NCBI GenBank assembly: GCA_002197525.1
Contig: NFUN01000059.1
Location: forward strand, 1-43,114
Direction: 5' to 3'
Source of the DNA: Acidobacteria subdivision 13 bacterium RH2 MAG17b
Lineage (GTDB): Bacteria; Acidobacteriota; Terriglobia; UBA7540
DNA: 43,114 nt
Below are positions 8,947 through 17,328 of the stretch, one piece after another. Position 1 is the stretch's first letter; the number at the start of each line of letters is the position of its first letter. The notes under the pieces were generated by a model that was given only the letters and a program-made list of their open reading frames with translations, was not told where the DNA came from and did no database searches. Made by a program: the position numbers and the translations under genes.

Positions 8947-9129
8947 ATGGCCAGGCCAAAATCCTTTCGTAATCCGACCAGAGTCAGCTTGACGCTGAAC
9001 CGCGAGACGGTGGCGACCGCGAAGCGGCTGGCACGGCAGAACCGCCGGTCTCTTTCCGAAGTTATCTCCGAGATTCTGGACGGCTACTTCAATAAAAACG
9101 GGCACGGCCGCAAACGGAATTCCTCATGA
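8947..9129 (+). CDS. Small ribbon-helix-helix (CopG/Arc-type) protein
   Basis: This 60-residue basic protein has the pattern of a ribbon-helix-helix DNA-binding subunit: a short strand (TRVSLTLNRETV), then two helices (VATAKRLARQNRRS and LSEVISEILDGYF). Such proteins act as dimers or higher oligomers that insert the paired strand into the major groove, usually as repressors, often of their own promoter. Its stop overlaps the murD start (ATGA at 9126-9129), so translation of the two is coupled. A near-consensus promoter lies about 80 bases upstream. It has no partner resembling a toxin. Control of the downstream murD-ftsZ genes or of itself is inferred from position only. Confidence 0.8.
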   Translation: MARPKSFRNPTRVSLTLNRETVATAKRLARQNRRSLSEVISEILDGYFNKNGHGRKRNSS

Positions 9130-10934
9130 TCGAGTTGCGCAACCAGCGCGTTCTCGTGATCGGTTTGGCTCGCAGCGGCCGGGCGGTGGCCCACCGCATG
9201 GCACGGGAGGGCGCCAGAGTGACGGTGACTGACCTCCGCCCGCCATCTTCGTTTATGCCGGCGGTGTTAAAGGAACTGCTAGCCCAGAAAGCCGGCGTCG
9301 AGCTCGGGATCCACCGGGAGGAAACGTTCCTCAGTCAGGATCTGATTGTGGTTAGCCCTGGCGTTCCGTGGGATTTGCCGCAGCTTGACATGGCCCGGCG
9401 CCAGGGCGTCAAAGTGGTTCCGGAGGTAGAGGCTGCGAGCTGGTTTTTTCAGGGCACTCTCGTGGGGGTGACGGGCACGAACGGAAAAACCACCACCACC
9501 ACGCTGCTTGGCAAGATGCTTGAAGCGTCAGGCTATTCCTCTTTTGTGGCAGGCAACATCGGGGTTCCGCTGATCTCGGCGGTAGACCTCTTTGCTCCGG
9601 AATCCATCGTCGTGGCGGAGTTGAGCAGTTTCCAACTGGAAGCGATTCAGGATTTCCGGACTCACGTCGCGGTAATGCTGAACATCACTGAGAATCACCT
9701 TGACCGCCACCGGACTTTCAGCGCGTATGTAAGTGCGAAGGCGCAGATATTCCGCAACCAGAAGCCGGAGGATTATGCGATCCTGAACGCCGATGACCCT
9801 ACGGTCATGAGCCTTGTCCCAGCCCTCGTCAGCCGCAAGGTTTTCTTCAGTCTGGAACAGGACTTGCCGGAGGGGGTTTTGTTGTCCCGCGGGCGGATTC
9901 TTTACCGCGTGGCGCACCTTGAACGCGTTCTGGTTGAAGAGCGGGAAGTCCTGCTGCGCGGGCGTTTCAACGTGCAGAACGTGATGGCGGCTGCGGCTGC
10001 GGCCTGCGTGTTGGGCGCGGACTTCAAGGCGATCCGGAGCGTAGCGCACGAATTCACAGGCGTCGAGCACCGCTTGGAGCGCGTGCGGAGCGTGCGGGGA
10101 GTTGAATTTTACAACGATTCGAAGGCCACCAGCGTGGACGCCGCCGCTAAAGCACTTTCCACCTTCGAGCGCAGCGTGCACTTGATTCTCGGAGGCAAGG
10201 ACAAAGGCGCGCCATACACTCCGCTGCGCCCGCTCATCGAGAGCCGCGTAAAATCCGTCTACCTTATCGGTTCGGCAGCGGAGAAAATCGCCGCTGATCT
10301 CGAAGGCGCTGACCTTCACCGCGCGGGCGATTTGAAGACTGCGGTGCAGCAAGCCTTCGCGCGTGCTGTGTCTGGCGACATAGTTCTTCTTTCCCCCGCT
10401 TGTGCGAGCTACGACCAGTTTGACGATTTCGAGCAGCGCGGACGGGCGTTTAAGGAAATCGTTCAGCAACTACCCGATGCGCCGCTGCTGGCTGTTTCTC
10501 CGCCGAGCTTCGCGGCTCCCGCAGAAAGGCTGGCGCCTGCTCAGGCTTTGCCTGCTGCGCCGAAGCCTGCGCCAACAGCCGAGAAACCCAAGACCCGTTC
10601 TGAGGCGGTTCCCAGCGAACCGCGCTACGTTTATGAGGTCAGCGGGGAAGAGATAGCGGGGAGTCCTGAAGAGTATGTGACTGCCGAATCCGATGAGGCG
10701 GTGGAATCGACGGGCCTGGTTTCGCTTGGTCCAGTCGAACCTCCAATCGAACCCGTTTCACCTTATGAAGTGATCGAGAGTCCTCCCGCAAGCGAGCTGA
10801 ATTCCAAGGCAATGGCTCCAGAGCCCGGAGAGAATGCACCGCAACCGTCGGGATCGGCAGATGTTCGAAATCAAGGGCAACCCGATCTTTTCTCCTCGAT
10901 CGCCCCGGAAAAACGCTTGGGAAAAGGATTCTGA
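9126..10934 (+). CDS. murD: UDP-N-acetylmuramoylalanine--D-glutamate ligase MurD with long C-terminal extension
   Basis: MurD adds D-glutamate to UDP-MurNAc-L-Ala. Residues 1 to about 450 form the usual enzyme: N-terminal Rossmann domain (VLVIGLARSGRAVA), P-loop GVTGTNGKTTTTTLL near residue 115, NITENHLDRH, YNDSKATSVDAAAKAL and the C-terminal SPACASYDQFDDFEQRG. MurD is normally about 450 residues, but this protein is 602. The extra 150 residues are rich in Pro, Ala, Glu and Ser and look disordered. The frame stays open, without a stop, up to eight bases before ftsW. The tail could be a tether to the membrane or divisome; this is speculation. Confidence 0.95.
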   Translation: MIELRNQRVLVIGLARSGRAVAHRMAREGARVTVTDLRPPSSFMPAVLKELLAQKAGVELGIHREETFLSQDLIVVSPGVPWDLPQLDMARRQGVKVVPEVEAASWFFQGTLVGVTGTNGKTTTTTLLGKMLEASGYSSFVAGNIGVPLISAVDLFAPESIVVAELSSFQLEAIQDFRTHVAVMLNITENHLDRHRTFSAYVSAKAQIFRNQKPEDYAILNADDPTVMSLVPALVSRKVFFSLEQDLPEGVLLSRGRILYRVAHLERVLVEEREVLLRGRFNVQNVMAAAAAACVLGADFKAIRSVAHEFTGVEHRLERVRSVRGVEFYNDSKATSVDAAAKALSTFERSVHLILGGKDKGAPYTPLRPLIESRVKSVYLIGSAAEKIAADLEGADLHRAGDLKTAVQQAFARAVSGDIVLLSPACASYDQFDDFEQRGRAFKEIVQQLPDAPLLAVSPPSFAAPAERLAPAQALPAAPKPAPTAEKPKTRSEAVPSEPRYVYEVSGEEIAGSPEEYVTAESDEAVESTGLVSLGPVEPPIEPVSPYEVIESPPASELNSKAMAPEPGENAPQPSGSADVRNQGQPDLFSSIAPEKRLGKGF

Positions 10935-10941
10935 ACCGTTC

Positions 10942-12048
10942 ATGGCTCGCAAGTTGCAGTCTGATCTCGTCCTGTTCGGCGCCGTGGTGGTGCTGGTGGT
11001 GTTCGGTCTGGTCATGGTGTTCAGCGCTTCGGCGGTGGTGGCGCAGCAGCAATACCACTTTAGCTACTACTTTCTCCTTCGCCAGGGCATTTGGGCGGCG
11101 CTCGGAATGGCGGCGATGGTGTTGATGATGAACTTCGACTACCGGCGGCTCGCCAACCCGCGCTTCATCTTTCCGGCGCTGGGCTTCCAACTGCTGCTGC
11201 TTGTAGCGGTATTTTTAATGCCGCGCCGCCACGATACTCACCGCTGGTTTTACGCCGGACCGCTGAGTTTTCAACCTTCGGAGCTCGCAAAAATTCTGCT
11301 GGTAGTTTTCTTTGCCTATTTCCTGAACCGGCAAAGAGACGCGGTGAACGATTTCCACCACACGCTGTTGCCGCTGGGGCTTGTGACGGGCGTCACCGTG
11401 CTCCTTATTTTGAAGGAACCTGACCTGGGGACGTCGCTGGCTATCGTGTTGATAGCCGCCACCATGCTTTTCGCCTCCGGGCTTCGCCTGCGATACTTCG
11501 CAGTGTCCGTGGTCGCCGCTATTCCCATGCTTTACTTCGTCATTTTCCACGTGAGGTACCGCCTGAACCGCTTGCTCGGCTTTCTGCATCCACAAAGCGA
11601 CCCGCTCGGCAAGGGTTTCCAGATGCTTCAATCGCTCATCGCGGTGGGCTCTGGCGGTATCCTGGGCGCGGGCCTGATGGAAGGCCGGCAAAAGCTGTTC
11701 TTTTTGCCCGAGCCGCAGACAGATTTCATTTACGCTGTAATCAGCGAGGAGCTTGGCTTCATCGGAGCTGTGGTGGTGGTGGTTCTCTTTGCCATCGTTC
11801 TGTGGAGGGGTCTGCGGACAGCGGCATATTGCTCGGATGGATTCGGCAGATTGCTGGCGGTTGGTATCACGGTGCTGCTGGTCGGGCAGGCGCTGGTCAA
11901 TATGAGCGTCGTCATCGGGCTGCTGCCGACCAAAGGCATTCCTTTGCCTTTCGTCAGTTACGGCGGATCGTCACTGCTGATGAATCTGATCGCTGCCGGG
12001 GTGTTGCTGAACATCTCGCAACACGCCAGCGGTAATACGCTTTTGTAA
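10942..12048 (+). CDS. ftsW: Septal peptidoglycan polymerase FtsW (SEDS family)
   Basis: FtsW is a SEDS glycosyltransferase that polymerises lipid II at the septum together with the FtsI-type transpeptidase. The 368-residue protein (from ATG 10942) has about ten membrane helices. SEDS signatures include VMVFSASAV in the first helix, FQPSELAKILLVVFFA, LKEPDLGTSLAIVLIA, and PLPFVSYGGSSLLMN near the end. The frame is open upstream to 10834, inside murD, but the family start is the ATG given here, seven bases after the murD stop. Between ftsW and murG lies a composite palindromic element (12076-12163). Confidence 0.95.
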   Translation: MARKLQSDLVLFGAVVVLVVFGLVMVFSASAVVAQQQYHFSYYFLLRQGIWAALGMAAMVLMMNFDYRRLANPRFIFPALGFQLLLLVAVFLMPRRHDTHRWFYAGPLSFQPSELAKILLVVFFAYFLNRQRDAVNDFHHTLLPLGLVTGVTVLLILKEPDLGTSLAIVLIAATMLFASGLRLRYFAVSVVAAIPMLYFVIFHVRYRLNRLLGFLHPQSDPLGKGFQMLQSLIAVGSGGILGAGLMEGRQKLFFLPEPQTDFIYAVISEELGFIGAVVVVVLFAIVLWRGLRTAAYCSDGFGRLLAVGITVLLVGQALVNMSVVIGLLPTKGIPLPFVSYGGSSLLMNLIAAGVLLNISQHASGNTLL

Positions 12049-12075
12049 CGGCGGGCGGAAGGCTCATCGTTTTTT

Positions 12076-12163
12076 GGTAGTGTCTCAGTTTGAACGTAGA
12101 GGCGGCTTTACGCCGCCACATGGCGAGGTAAGCTCGCCTCTACAAAGGCCAAACTGAGACACT
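12076..12163. repeat. Composite palindromic (MITE-like) element between ftsW and murG
   Basis: Outer arms 12079-12092 and 12150-12163 are perfect 14-bp inverted repeats (AGTGTCTCAGTTTG and its complement). Nested inside are 9-bp inverted arms GTAGAGGCG (12096-12104) and CGCCTCTAC (12135-12143), with a further GGCGG hairpin between. The left boundary reads GGTAGTG, shared with the repeats at 23499 and 30920. No coding capacity is present. Confidence 0.75.
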
Positions 12164-12251
12164 GCCCGTTTTTTCGAGCGCGCTGCGGAGCGGCTTGCGC
12201 GGCTTTCAGTTTAACCGAAGGGAGGCAAGCATTTCTCCGGTTACAGAAACG

Positions 12252-13421
12252 ATGCAACCCATGAGCCGCACGGCGCCAGAGCCGGTCCGCACTTCTTCAA
12301 CGGCGCGCCGTCCCTGCGCTGGGCGTATTTTGATGGCGGCGGGCGGTACGGGCGGGCACATCTTTCCTGCCTTGGCGGTGGCCGAGGAACTGCGACGGCG
12401 CGGCGAGGCGGAACCAGAGGGTGTGGCGAACCGGAATCAATGGCGGATTGAGTTTGTGGGCGGCGGAAGGGAACTCGAATCGCGCGTGATTCCCTCCGCA
12501 GGATTTGTTTTGCACTCGGTCGCCGCGGCCGGGCTAAAGGGTATCGGCGGAGCGCGCAAGGCGCGTAACTTGGCGGTGCTTCCCCGCAGCTTCTGGGATG
12601 CCGCGGTGCTGCTTTCGCGCTTCCGCCCGCACGTGGTGGTAGGAATGGGAGGCTACGTCGCAGGTCCGGTCATGCTGGAGGCTTCATTAGCCCGCATTCC
12701 AACTCTGCTTATTGAACCGAACGCGACTCCGGGCTTTACGAATCGTGCGCTCGCTCCGTTCATCCGGTTGGCGGCTGTTGGCTTTGAGCAAGCGGCGGTA
12801 TTTTACCGCACAAAAGCGCGCGTCACCGGGCACCCGGTGCGGGCTGCGTTCCATAATATTCCCGCGAAGCGCCATGCCTCGCCCTTCACACTGCTGGTGC
12901 TCGGTGGCAGCCAGGGGGCAATGGCGATCAACACCGCTGTGGCGGGCGCATTGCCCATCCTGGCGCGCGAGACAGGCCGATTCACTTTGGTTCACCAGAC
13001 CGGTGAGCAGGATTTCGAGCGGGTCCGCCGCGCTTATGCGGAGGCAGGAGTTCAGGCAGACGTTCGCCCGTTTATCGACGATGTTCCCCAGGCTTTTGCG
13101 GCCGCAGACCTTGTGATCTGCCGCGCGGGCGCTTCGACCGTGGCCGAGCTCGCGGCGGCGGGACGGGCGTCCTTGTTGATTCCATTTCCAGCGGCGACCG
13201 ACAATCATCAGATCGAGAACGCTCGAGTGATGGAGCGCGCTGGGGGCGCGCGGGTAATGGAGCAGCGCCAACTTACCCCGGAAAGTCTGGTTGAGGCGAT
13301 TCGCTCGCTTGTGAGCCGTTCCGAAATCCTCATGGAAATGGAACGCGGCGCGCGGTCGCTGGCCCGTCCGGACGCGACTGCCCGGATTGCGGATTTGATT
13401 GAGGCCATGGTGATTAAATGA
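12252..13421 (+). CDS. murG: UDP-N-acetylglucosamine--N-acetylmuramyl-(pentapeptide) pyrophosphoryl-undecaprenol GlcNAc transferase MurG
   Basis: MurG converts lipid I to lipid II on the cytoplasmic face of the membrane. The GT28 fold shows the N-terminal glycine loop AAGGTGGHIFPALAVAEEL (about residues 28-46), GMGGYVAGPV, the UDP-GlcNAc region VLGGSQGAMAIN, VHQTGEQDF, and CRAGASTVAELAAAG. From ATG 12252 it is 389 residues, slightly longer than usual because of a 20-25 residue N-terminal lead. The frame extends to a TTG at 12195. An AGGGAGG tract at 12218-12224 lies too far from the ATG to settle the start, so the exact N terminus is uncertain. Confidence 0.94.
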   Translation: MQPMSRTAPEPVRTSSTARRPCAGRILMAAGGTGGHIFPALAVAEELRRRGEAEPEGVANRNQWRIEFVGGGRELESRVIPSAGFVLHSVAAAGLKGIGGARKARNLAVLPRSFWDAAVLLSRFRPHVVVGMGGYVAGPVMLEASLARIPTLLIEPNATPGFTNRALAPFIRLAAVGFEQAAVFYRTKARVTGHPVRAAFHNIPAKRHASPFTLLVLGGSQGAMAINTAVAGALPILARETGRFTLVHQTGEQDFERVRRAYAEAGVQADVRPFIDDVPQAFAAADLVICRAGASTVAELAAAGRASLLIPFPAATDNHQIENARVMERAGGARVMEQRQLTPESLVEAIRSLVSRSEILMEMERGARSLARPDATARIADLIEAMVIK

Positions 13422-13444
13422 GTAGAGGCCGCCTTGAGGCGGCA
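13422..13444. repeat. Short GTAGAGGCCG-type palindrome after murG
   Basis: GTAGAGGCCGCC followed by TTGAGGCGGC forms a short hairpin directly behind the murG stop at 13419-13421. It matches the inner left arm of the element at 12076-12163 but has no right half, so it is a solo or decayed copy. Confidence 0.5.
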
Positions 13445-13502
13445 AGCCGTTGAAGTCAGAGTGCTACCTTCAATTCGTGTGTTGTAGCGGCGCAGAGATA
13501 AG

Positions 13503-14921
13503 ATGCTAGGCAAAATTCGCAAAATTCACTTCGTTGGAATCGGCGGTATCGGCATGAGCGGCATTGCCGAATTGCTGCTGAATCTGGGATTCACGGTCTC
13601 AGGCTCCGATTTGAAAGAGACGACGGTCACCGATCGCTTGGCGCGCCTCGGGGCCAGGATTTCCGCCGGCCACGCCGGCACCCACGTTCACGGCGCACAG
13701 GTGGTGGTAATTTCTTCAGCAGTCCCCCTACGGAATCCCGAAGTTCTGGAGGCTCAGCGCCTCGGAATCCCTGTGATCCCGCGCGCGGAAATGCTGGCAG
13801 AACTGATGCGGCTGAAGTTCAGCGTGGCGGTGGCTGGAGCGCACGGAAAAACTACTGTCACCTCGATGATTGCGCTGATGCTGACCGAAGCTGGCCTGGA
13901 CCCCACGGCTGTAATCGGCGGCCGGTTGGACGTGTTCGGGTCGAGCGCCCGGCTCGGCAAGGGCGAGTTGATGGTGGCCGAAGCCGACGAAAGCGATAAA
14001 TCGTTCCTGTTGCTTCTGCCCTCGATCGCCGTAGTTACGAATATCGACCGCGAGCATCTGGATCACTACCACGATTTCGAGGAGATCAAGGACTCCTTCG
14101 TCTCTTTCATGAACAAAACGCCGTTTTACGGCGCGGTAATCGCCTGCGCGGACCCTCCGTGGCGGGACACGCTGGAAGCTATCCGGCCGCGTCTGCGGCG
14201 GCGGCTCATCACCTACGGTCTTGAGCCCGGCGCTGCGATTACCGCCGAAAACATTGAAATTGAAACTGAAGGCGGAGGTTCGGTGTTTGACGTTCGGGAA
14301 TCCGGACAGCGGCTTCTGAGTGCGCGGCTTGCGGTACCGGGGAGGCATAACGTGCAGAACGCTCTTGCGGCGGTGAGCGTCGGTTTGGAGCTGGGTCTTG
14401 ATGCAGAGCAGATTCGCCGGGGCATCGAGCAGTTTCGCGGCGCAGACCGCCGCTTTCAAGTGAAGGCCGAAGTGGAGGGAATCACAGTGGTGGACGATTA
14501 CGGGCACCACCCGGCGGAAATTCGCGCCACCCTTGATGCCGCTCGGGGGCGCGGCGCCCGGAACATTTGGGCGGTCTTCCAGCCTCACCGCTATACGCGC
14601 ACCAAATTCCTGATGGATGAATTCGCGCCCGCGTTCGCTGGATGCGAACGTGTTGACGTGCTGGAGATTTATCCTGCGGGTGAAAATCCCATCCCAGGCG
14701 TCACGGCGCAGGCGCTGGTTGAGAGGATGCGTGAACTCGGCTGTTTTGCGGCGCGCTATGCTCCGTCGGAAACTGATCTCATTCGCGAGTTGCTGCACGA
14801 AGCCAGCCCAGGAACACTTATTCTGACCATCGGGGCAGGCAGCGTATGGAAAATCGGGGACGCCTTGGCAGAAGCGCTCGCGTCCGGCACAACGGTTCAG
14901 GCGAAGCCGCCGGCGCTCTAG
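13503..14921 (+). CDS. murC: UDP-N-acetylmuramate--L-alanine ligase MurC
   Basis: MurC attaches L-alanine to UDP-MurNAc, the first peptide step. The 472-residue protein has the N-terminal Rossmann motif IHFVGIGGIGMSGIAELLL, the P-loop VAGAHGKTTVTSMIALML near residue 115, the segment EADESDKSFL, the substrate motif TNIDREHLDHY, and the C-terminal DDYGHHPAEIRATL and FQPHRYTRTK. The length is normal. murB and ddl, which often follow murC, are absent here and must be elsewhere in the genome. ftsQ starts ten bases downstream. Confidence 0.96.
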   Translation: MLGKIRKIHFVGIGGIGMSGIAELLLNLGFTVSGSDLKETTVTDRLARLGARISAGHAGTHVHGAQVVVISSAVPLRNPEVLEAQRLGIPVIPRAEMLAELMRLKFSVAVAGAHGKTTVTSMIALMLTEAGLDPTAVIGGRLDVFGSSARLGKGELMVAEADESDKSFLLLLPSIAVVTNIDREHLDHYHDFEEIKDSFVSFMNKTPFYGAVIACADPPWRDTLEAIRPRLRRRLITYGLEPGAAITAENIEIETEGGGSVFDVRESGQRLLSARLAVPGRHNVQNALAAVSVGLELGLDAEQIRRGIEQFRGADRRFQVKAEVEGITVVDDYGHHPAEIRATLDAARGRGARNIWAVFQPHRYTRTKFLMDEFAPAFAGCERVDVLEIYPAGENPIPGVTAQALVERMRELGCFAARYAPSETDLIRELLHEASPGTLILTIGAGSVWKIGDALAEALASGTTVQAKPPAL

Positions 14922-14931
14922 CGAGTTATGA

Positions 14932-15924
14932 ATGAGCGCCCAGCGGGGGCCTGGAGGCAGAGGCCTCAAGCTTGACAGCAACAGACGTTGCATGAAGGGA
15001 ACAGCGTTGAATTACGCAGAACAGATTCCGCTGCCGGATGAACTTCTTGTCGAGCCGCCGTCCCCGTACCGCCGAAGGCAGAAGGCGGTGGGCGTGCGGC
15101 GTGGCGCGGGTATAGGCGGGCGCCTATTGAAAGCGGGCCTTTTCGGAGTCCTGCTGCCGATTGCGCTGGTTGCAGGCGCGTATCGCGTTGTTATGCACTC
15201 CGCCGCCACCCATTTCCAGTTCAATCCGGAGCGCGATATGACGTTTGAGGGAAACCACTTCGTTTCCCATCAGGATTTGATCACCGCACTCGGATTCGGA
15301 AGCTTTGTCGCAGGAGAAGGGTGCAACATGTTCGGGTTGAATCTGGCGGCGGAGAGCCGCCGGGTGGAGCGTATCCCCTGGGTCGAGTCGGCCACAGTCA
15401 CGCGCGTCTTCCCGAATCGCTTGGTTGTGAGCGTTGTCGAACGCAAGCCGCTGGCGTTTGCCAACGTCTCGGGCCGTCTCATGCTGGTGGATAAAAGCGG
15501 GGTATTTTTGGAGAGGCCGGGAAAGGCCGTATTCGATTTTCCCGTCGTTCACGGCCTCGACGCGGCCCCGAACTCCGCCGGGCGCGAACGCCTGCTCGAA
15601 CCTTACGTAAAATTTATGAAGCAAGCGGACGACGCTGTGGCGCGCTCAGGATGGGCAATCTCGGAAGCCGGTCTCGGAGACCCGAACGACCTTCAGTTAC
15701 TTTTGGTGCAAGGCAGCGAAACAATCCTCGCTCACTTCGGCGATCAGGATTTCAACCAGCGGTTTAAGACCTTCGCCGCGCTTGCTCCCCGGGTGTTGGC
15801 CGACAATCCCAGGATTGATTCCATGGATCTTCGCTACCACAACGAAGTGGTGGTCGATCCTGCCGCCGCGCCAGACGGACAAGAGACCAAGGCGAACACG
15901 CCGCTGCAATCGCAGACGAAGTGA
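14932..15924 (+). CDS. ftsQ: Cell division protein FtsQ/DivIB
   Basis: FtsQ is a single-pass membrane protein that connects early and late divisome components through its periplasmic POTRA and beta domains. The 330-residue protein has a basic cytoplasmic segment, a hydrophobic helix (about residues 65-85, AGLFGVLLPIALVAGAY), a POTRA-like domain (MTFEGNHFVSHQDLITALG) and the conserved IPWVESATVTRVFPNRLVVSV followed by VERKPLAF. An ATG at 14992 in the same frame (opening MKGTALNYAEQ) is an alternative start; neither start has a clear ribosome-binding site. It sits in the expected place before ftsA. Confidence 0.93.
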   Translation: MSAQRGPGGRGLKLDSNRRCMKGTALNYAEQIPLPDELLVEPPSPYRRRQKAVGVRRGAGIGGRLLKAGLFGVLLPIALVAGAYRVVMHSAATHFQFNPERDMTFEGNHFVSHQDLITALGFGSFVAGEGCNMFGLNLAAESRRVERIPWVESATVTRVFPNRLVVSVVERKPLAFANVSGRLMLVDKSGVFLERPGKAVFDFPVVHGLDAAPNSAGRERLLEPYVKFMKQADDAVARSGWAISEAGLGDPNDLQLLLVQGSETILAHFGDQDFNQRFKTFAALAPRVLADNPRIDSMDLRYHNEVVVDPAAAPDGQETKANTPLQSQTK

Positions 15925-16018
15925 TCTGGGTTCAAAAGCGCAGCCGGGAAGCATGTAAAATAAGACAGCGATAAGGCGCCAATGGCGGAATGGAACCCGC
16001 ATTGGCATTTTGGGTTGA

Positions 16019-17239
16019 ATGCCGTCTAAAGGCTCATACATCGTCGGACTTGATCTCGGCAGCACGAAGACCTGCGTGCTGGTTTGCGAGCCGGTGCACA
16101 ACGGCAAGCTGCGTGTTGCCGGTTTCGGCATGGCGGAATCCAAGGGCTGGCGGCGCGGTGTGATCGTCAACCTTGATTCGGCGCTACTCTCTATCAAGAA
16201 GGCGGTCGAGGCGGCTGAGGATGCGGCTGGCGCGCCGGTGGACAACGCCTTTATTGGCGTGGGCGGGCCGCACATCAAGGGAGTGAACTCGCGCGGCGGG
16301 ATCACGCTCGGCCGGTCCACCCAGACGACGCGCGAGGTGACCGGCGAGGACGTGCGCAGGGTGTTCCAGGCGGCGCAAGCGGTAAGTTTGCCGGCCGATC
16401 GCAAAGTTGTGTATGCAGAGAGGCAGGAATATCTGCTCGATTCGCAGGATGGCATTCGCAACCCCGCCGGCATGGTAGGCTCGCGGCTGGAAGTGAACGT
16501 GCACCTTGTGACTGCGTCCACCACAGCGCACGAGAACGTCGTCGCGGCTGTGAACCGGGCTGGAATAGTGGTGAATGATACAGTATACGAAGCGCTGGCT
16601 GCGGCTGAGGCGTGCCTGACGCCCGATGAGCGCGAACTGGGCGTGGCCCTCGTCGATATCGGGGGAAGCAATTCACACCTCATCGTCTATCATGCGGGAA
16701 CAGTGTGTTACAGCGGCGTGATTCCCGTCGGCGGGGATCATTTCACAAACGATATCGCGGTGGGTCTCCGCACGCCAATTCCGGAGGCCGAGAAAATGAA
16801 AGTGGGATGGGGCCAGCGCGACCCTTCGCAGGGTGACGACTCCCAGTTGGAAGTGGCGAGCGTTGGCGAGCGGCCGGCGCGCATCGTCAGCTACTCCATG
16901 CTTGGTGAAATCATCGAACCACGAGCACAGGAGCTGCTGGAGCTTGTTTCCCAGGACCTCGATCGGTCCGGTTTCCGTACCTTGCTGGGCGGTGGCGTCG
17001 TGCTGACCGGCGGCGGCGGCAAGTTGGGCGGCCTCGTCAGCATGACCGAGCAGGCGCTGGGTCTGCCGGCGCGCCTGGGCCAGCCGTATGGGCTGGAAGC
17101 CATGGGAGACACGCTTCCTGATGCTGCCTATGCCACGGTTGTAGGTCTGGCATTACACGGCCATCACTTGCGGGTGGTGAACAACTCGCGTGCAGGAGGC
17201 TTTGGCGGCAAGTTGTGGGGGATATTCCGCGGAAACTGA
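16019..17239 (+). CDS. ftsA: Cell division protein FtsA
   Basis: FtsA is an actin-like ATPase that anchors FtsZ filaments to the membrane. The 406-residue protein shows the phosphate 1 loop YIVGLDLGSTKTCVLV at the start, the 1C (SHS2-like) region with FIGVGGPHIKGVNSRG, phosphate 2 VALVDIGGSNSHLIVYH, and GGGVVLTGGGGKLGGL. The C-terminal tail is short and basic (RAGGFGGKLWGIFRGN) and probably forms the amphipathic membrane-targeting helix. It lies 95 bases after ftsQ and 89 before ftsZ. Confidence 0.95.
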   Translation: MPSKGSYIVGLDLGSTKTCVLVCEPVHNGKLRVAGFGMAESKGWRRGVIVNLDSALLSIKKAVEAAEDAAGAPVDNAFIGVGGPHIKGVNSRGGITLGRSTQTTREVTGEDVRRVFQAAQAVSLPADRKVVYAERQEYLLDSQDGIRNPAGMVGSRLEVNVHLVTASTTAHENVVAAVNRAGIVVNDTVYEALAAAEACLTPDERELGVALVDIGGSNSHLIVYHAGTVCYSGVIPVGGDHFTNDIAVGLRTPIPEAEKMKVGWGQRDPSQGDDSQLEVASVGERPARIVSYSMLGEIIEPRAQELLELVSQDLDRSGFRTLLGGGVVLTGGGGKLGGLVSMTEQALGLPARLGQPYGLEAMGDTLPDAAYATVVGLALHGHHLRVVNNSRAGGFGGKLWGIFRGN

Positions 17240-17328
17240 GTTCCCGCGATAAGCAAGGACCCCGCAAGACCTGGTCTCACATCATCTGAGGCCGGGGACT
17301 TGGCGATGGGATTCAGGGAGGACCGGGC

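Noticed and set aside
10834-10941. Earlier ftsW start inside murD
   Set aside because: The extra residues are out-of-frame murD sequence and the SEDS family start matches ATG 10942.
13728-14993. Long minus-strand open frame opposite murC
   Set aside because: It is the complement of a clear murC gene in GC-rich DNA and its translation has no recognisable family.
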